Assembly (NCBI RefSeq): GCF_011759505.1
Contig: NZ_JAAOYO010000001.1
Coordinates: forward strand, 124,001-188,000
Length of the DNA: 64,000 nucleotides
Direction of reading: 5' to 3'
Source: Curtobacterium salicis
GTDB taxonomy: Bacteria > Actinomycetota > Actinomycetes > Actinomycetales > Microbacteriaceae
This document shows positions 60,901-64,000 of this stretch, in pieces. Positions within the stretch are counted from its first letter, which is position 1; each line of letters begins with the position of its first letter. Position numbers and translations under genes: made by a program. The notes under the pieces were generated by a model. The model was not told the DNA's origin. It saw nothing but the letters and a program-made list of their open reading frames with translations, and searched no databases.

Positions 60901-62547
60901 CCCGGCCTCGACACGCCACTGCCGGTCGAGCTGCACGGTGTCGAGCATCCGCCGGTCGTGGGTCACCAGCAGCAGGGTCCCCTCGTACGTCTCGAGCGCC
61001 TGCTCCAGCTGTTCGATCGCGGTGAGGTCCAGGTGGTTCGTCGGCTCGTCGAGCACGAGCACGTTCACCCCGCGGGCCTGGAGGAGCGCCAGTCCGGCCC
61101 GGGTCCGCTCACCGGGCGAGAGCTCACCGGCGGCGCGTCCCACGTGGTCGGCCTTCAGCCCGAACTTCGCCAGCAGGGTGCGGACGTCCGCCGTCGTCAT
61201 CTCGGGGACCAGCCCCTCGAACACCGCCGCGAGCGGCTCCGCACCCGTGAACAGCGAGCGGGCCTGGTCGACCTCGCCCACGGCGACGCTCGACCCGATC
61301 GACGCGGTGCCGCTCGTCGGTTCCTGCCGCCCGAGCAGCGCCCGCAGCAGCGTCGACTTGCCGGCGCCGTTCGGGCCCGTGATGCCGATCCGGTCGCCGC
61401 CGTTCACCTGCAGCGACACCGGGCCGAGCGTGAAGTCGCCCTGCTCGTACCGGGCGTCGGACAGCGTCGCGACGACGGCGGAGGACCGCGGCGCCTGGCC
61501 GATCGTGAACTCGAGCTGCCACTCCTTGCGGGGCTCCTCGACCTCGTCCAGTCGGGCGATCCGCGACTCCATCTGCCGGACCTTCTGCGCCTGCTTCTCG
61601 CTCGACTCGCTCGCGGCCTTGCGGCGGATCTTGTCGTTGTCCGGCGCCTTCTTCATCGCGTTGCGCACGCCCTGGCTGGACCACTCGCGCTGGGTCCGGG
61701 CACGCGAGACCAGGTCGGCCTTCGTCGCCGCGAAGTCGTCGTAGGCGTCGCGCTTGTGCTGGCGGGCGATCTCGCGTTCCTCGAGGTACGCGTCGTACCC
61801 GCCACCGAACAGGCGGTTCGAGGACTGCGCCAGGTCGAGTTCGAGGACCGCCGTCACCGAGCGCGCCAGGAACTCTCGGTCGTGGCTGACCAGCACGACA
61901 CCGCCGCGGAGGCCGCGCACGAAGTCCTCGAGCCGGTCCAGCCCGTCCAGGTCCAGGTCGTTCGTCGGCTCGTCGAGCAGCACGATGTCGAAGCGTGAGA
62001 GCAGCAGCGCCGCGAGCCCCACACGAGCCGCCTGACCACCGGACAGCGACGTCATGAGTGAGTCCGCGGTGACCGAGCCGTCGGGTGCGTCGAGGGTCAA
62101 CCCGAGGTCGGCGAGCACCACCGGCATCCGCTCGTCGAGGTCCGCCGCGCCCGAGGCCAGCCACCGCTCGAGTGCGATCGAGTACCGGTCCGCCGCGGCG
62201 TCACCGGCATCGGGCTCGCCGAGGGCCAGGGCCGTCGCGTCCATCTCCGCCGCCGCCTCCGCGCACCCGGTCCGTCGTGCGACGTACCCGGCGACCGTCT
62301 CACCGGGCACCCGCTCGTGCTCCTGCGGCAGCCAGCCGACGAGCGCGTCCGTCGGCGAGAGCGACACCGTCCCGGCGAGTGGCTCGTCCACCCCGGCGAG
62401 CAGGCGGAGCAGTGTCGACTTGCCGGCACCGTTCACCCCGACGACGCCGATCACGTCACCCGGTGCGACCGTGAGGTCGAGGGAGTCGAACAGCGTGCGG
62501 GCGGCGTAGCCGCCGGCGAGCCCCTTGGCGACGAGCGTGGCGGTCAT
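60883..62547 (-). CDS. ABC-F family ATPase
   Basis: 554 aa with two ABC domains and no membrane segments. First Walker A GVNGAGKST near 38-46 with signature LSGGQ and DEPTNDLD; second GPNGAGKST near 360 with LSPGE and DEPTNHLD. A charged linker (MKKAPDNDKIRRKAASESSEKQAQKVRQ) lies between. ABC-F proteins act on the ribosome, in translation elongation or antibiotic protection; the subtype is not clear. GACGAT lies 6 nt before the ATG at 62547 (leaderless-like). The longer in-frame upstream region runs antisense through the epimerase and is not coding. Confidence 0.93.
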   Translation of the reverse strand: MTATLVAKGLAGGYAARTLFDSLDLTVAPGDVIGVVGVNGAGKSTLLRLLAGVDEPLAGTVSLSPTDALVGWLPQEHERVPGETVAGYVARRTGCAEAAAEMDATALALGEPDAGDAAADRYSIALERWLASGAADLDERMPVVLADLGLTLDAPDGSVTADSLMTSLSGGQAARVGLAALLLSRFDIVLLDEPTNDLDLDGLDRLEDFVRGLRGGVVLVSHDREFLARSVTAVLELDLAQSSNRLFGGGYDAYLEEREIARQHKRDAYDDFAATKADLVSRARTQREWSSQGVRNAMKKAPDNDKIRRKAASESSEKQAQKVRQMESRIARLDEVEEPRKEWQLEFTIGQAPRSSAVVATLSDARYEQGDFTLGPVSLQVNGGDRIGITGPNGAGKSTLLRALLGRQEPTSGTASIGSSVAVGEVDQARSLFTGAEPLAAVFEGLVPEMTTADVRTLLAKFGLKADHVGRAAGELSPGERTRAGLALLQARGVNVLVLDEPTNHLDLTAIEQLEQALETYEGTLLLVTHDRRMLDTVQLDRQWRVEAGRVTEA

Positions 62548-62586
62548 CCCCACATCGTCCCACCTCACCAGGCCGGGCACGCACCG

Positions 62587-62626
62587 GACGGGAGGCGCGG
62601 CGCGGCCCGGTCCAGTGCCTCCCGTC
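62587..62626. repeat. 40-bp palindromic element, copy 4, in a divergent gap
   Basis: Identical 10-bp arms and 20-nt centre; pairing extends 3 bp beyond the element on each side (13-bp perfect arms, 62584-62596 and 62617-62629). It sits between two divergently transcribed genes, where a terminator is not needed. Confidence 0.85.
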
Positions 62627-62649
62627 CGGCGCGCTGCCACACTGACGGC

Positions 62650-63618
62650 ATGCGACGCGTGCTGGTGCTGGGTGGGACCGGGTGGTTGGGGCGGACGATC
62701 GCCGAGGCAGCGATGCGGGACGGCGCCGAGGTGACCTGCCTGGCCCGGGGTGCGTCGGGGGAGCCGCCGGCCGGCGCACGGTTCGTCCGTGCCGACCGCT
62801 CGGCAGTCGACGCGTACTCCGCCGTCGGCGACGCCTGGGACGACGTCGTCGAGTTGGCGACCGATCCCGCGCACGTGGCGGCTGCGCTCGAAGCCCTCTC
62901 GGCTCGTGCCGCGCACTGGACGACGGTCTCGACGATCTCCGTGTACGCGCGGACCGACCGGGCCGGCGACGACGAGGACGCCCCCGTCGTCGAGCCCGTC
63001 GACCCGACGCAGTACGCCGACGCGAAGGTCGCCGGCGAGCGAGCGACCCGGCGGGCACGGGGGACGGACGCGCTCGTGGTCCGCCCGGGGCTCATCGTCG
63101 GGCCCGGCGACCCGAGCGACCGCTTCGGCTACTGGGCAGCCCGGCTCGATCGCGGCGGCGACGTGGTGACACCCGTCCTGGAGGACCGCGCCGTGCAGGT
63201 CGTCGACGTCACGGACCTGGCGGAGTGGATCGTCCGCGCCGGGCGAGCGGGCACGGTCGGGACCGTCGACGCCGTCGGTCCGAGCACGTCGATGCGGGCG
63301 TTCCTCGACGAGGTGCAGGCCGCGACCGGGTTCGACGGGAGGCTCGTGGCCGTCGACGACGACAGCCTCCTCGCGCAGGGGGTCGCCTACTGGGCCGGCC
63401 CGGCATCGCTGCCGCTGTGGATCCCGGTCAGCGAGGTCGGGTTCGCCCGGCGGGCCGGTCGGGCGTTCCTGGCCGCGGGCGGGACGGCTCGGCCGCTCGC
63501 CGAGACGGTCCGTCGTGTCGTCGAGGACGAGCGGGCCCGCGGGGTCGGGCGGGTGCGGCGGTCGGGGCTGACCGATGCGGAGGAGCGGCGGGTCCTCGAC
63601 GTGGTCCGTCCGGGCTAG
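62650..63618 (+). CDS. NAD-dependent epimerase/dehydratase-like protein (atypical SDR)
   Basis: 322 aa. The N-terminal Rossmann motif VLVLGGTGWLGR (about 4-15) is clear. The usual YxxxK is represented by QYADAKVAGE near 119-128. The C-terminal half is divergent (DVVTPVLEDRAVQVVDVTDLAEWIV). It looks like a reductase/isoflavone-reductase-type atypical SDR. CACACT (62638-62643) is 6 nt before the ATG. Its stop overlaps that of the converging gene in a shared CTAG. Confidence 0.83.
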   Translation: MRRVLVLGGTGWLGRTIAEAAMRDGAEVTCLARGASGEPPAGARFVRADRSAVDAYSAVGDAWDDVVELATDPAHVAAALEALSARAAHWTTVSTISVYARTDRAGDDEDAPVVEPVDPTQYADAKVAGERATRRARGTDALVVRPGLIVGPGDPSDRFGYWAARLDRGGDVVTPVLEDRAVQVVDVTDLAEWIVRAGRAGTVGTVDAVGPSTSMRAFLDEVQAATGFDGRLVAVDDDSLLAQGVAYWAGPASLPLWIPVSEVGFARRAGRAFLAAGGTARPLAETVRRVVEDERARGVGRVRRSGLTDAEERRVLDVVRPG

Positions 63619-64000
63619 CGCGCCTCGGGGGTGGGTCCGGTGGCCGGGACCGGGGCCGGGGTCTGGGTCGGCGCCGGCGCCGGTCCTGGCGCCGGTCCTG
63701 GCGCCGGTCCTGCTCCCGGTTCGAGGGGTGGTGCCGAGTCGAACGCGACGGTGAGCAGGGGCAGCTCGTCGCGGGGGAGCACCGCCGTCAGGACCCGTCC
63801 GTCGTCGAGTACGGTCGCCAGGCCGAGCACGAAGGGGTCCGTGTCGAGGAGCAGGCCCGGGCGCTCGAGGCCGTCGACCAGGACCGGGTGTCCGGACTGG
63901 ACACTGCGCTCGTCGACCAGGGCCGGCCACGGGTCCTCGGTCGGGTCCGGGAGGCCGTGTTCGTCGCGGTACTGGTTCATCAGGACGGACTGCACGTGGT
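63615..64000 (-). CDS. Unrecognised protein, 5' end outside window
   Basis: The frame is open to the window edge. Starts at 63995 (GTG) and 63980 (ATG) exist but neither has a ribosome binding site or close -10 box, so the gene probably begins beyond 64000. The visible part has an acidic globular segment (NQYRDEHGLPDPTEDPW ... LATVLDDGRVLTAVL) and a C-terminal Pro/Ala/Gly-rich tail. I do not recognise it. It converges with the epimerase-like gene with overlapping stop codons. Confidence 0.6.
   Translation of the reverse strand, partial: HVQSVLMNQYRDEHGLPDPTEDPWPALVDERSVQSGHPVLVDGLERPGLLLDTDPFVLGLATVLDDGRVLTAVLPRDELPLLTVAFDSAPPLEPGAGPAPGPAPGPAPAPTQTPAPVPATGPTPEAR
63676..63711 (-). repeat. Three 12-bp tandem repeats in the Pro/Ala tail
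   Basis: GGCGCCGGTCCT is repeated three times, encoding PAPG-type units of the C-terminal tail of the partial minus-strand gene. Confidence 0.8.

Noticed and set aside
60883-63930. In-frame 461-codon extension upstream of the ABC-F start
   Set aside because: The extension is low-complexity and antisense to the epimerase gene. The ABC-F domain begins right after the ATG at 62547, which also has a -10 box 6 nt upstream.

Overview
The window is chromosomal DNA from a very G+C-rich actinobacterium, probably a member of the Microbacteriaceae (Micrococcales) close to Curtobacterium. The phylum-level evidence is direct. It includes the prfB-ftsE-ftsX-smpB-ssrA block, a two-domain Kgd (E2o-E1o fusion), a SigR/RsrA-type sigma factor and zinc anti-sigma pair beside aroA-rsgA, and many genes whose start codon lies 6-9 nt after a TANNNT -10 box (leaderless mRNAs). 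The genus is inference. No rRNA, tRNA, prophage, insertion sequence or CRISPR array was seen. The window looks like ordinary core and flexible chromosome.

Layout. 1-4.5 kb: end of prfB, ftsEX, smpB, tmRNA and an unrecognised lysine-tailed protein. 4.5-9 kb: an APC permease converges on a sulfur pair (LLM flavin monooxygenase plus a MetY-like sulfhydrylase). 9-18.2 kb: a tightly packed minus-strand surface-polysaccharide operon (nucleotide-sugar dehydrogenase, extended SDR, glmS, secreted polysaccharide deacetylase, lipoprotein, M50-like membrane protease) divergent from a processive family-2 glycosyltransferase. 18.3-21 kb: a large LuxR-type ATPase regulator with a 620-nt gene-free upstream region. 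21.6-27.3 kb: hisN-like phosphatase, a YhgE/Pip-like membrane protein, rsgA, aroA, then divergent sigR-rsrA. 27.4-40 kb: housekeeping genes including kgd, guaB1, two CNNM/CorC proteins, a HAD phosphatase facing NAD(P)HX dehydratase, YceI, a GT87-like membrane protein and a thiamine-binding protein. 40-45.4 kb: MFS exporter and a three-gene signalling set (histidine kinase, a membrane protein resembling a degenerate kinase, response regulator). 45.6-49.5 kb: metX, metY and an acyltransferase. 49.6-54.1 kb: SDR, phosphoribosyltransferase, S51-like peptidase, ung, GNAT, SPFH protein. 54.2-57.2 kb: the gluconate module gntR / gntP-gntK. 57.2-64 kb: two TetR regulators with partner genes, a TPR protein, an ABC-F ATPase, an epimerase-like protein and a partial protein.

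Sequence-level structure not explained by the genes includes: (i) a family of 40-bp palindromic elements with identical 10-bp arms and a 20-nt centre, four intact copies; (ii) a second family of about 75-bp nested palindromes, two copies; (iii) a GGGAAT-N18-GTT SigR-type promoter inside aroA that would drive an N-terminally extended isoform of the sigma factor, with a second leaderless promoter for the short isoform; (iv) a shared GTTACGTCACG-like motif upstream of the three methionine/sulfur transcription units; (v) a face-to-face pair of -10 boxes overlapping by 2 bp between two leaderless divergent genes.
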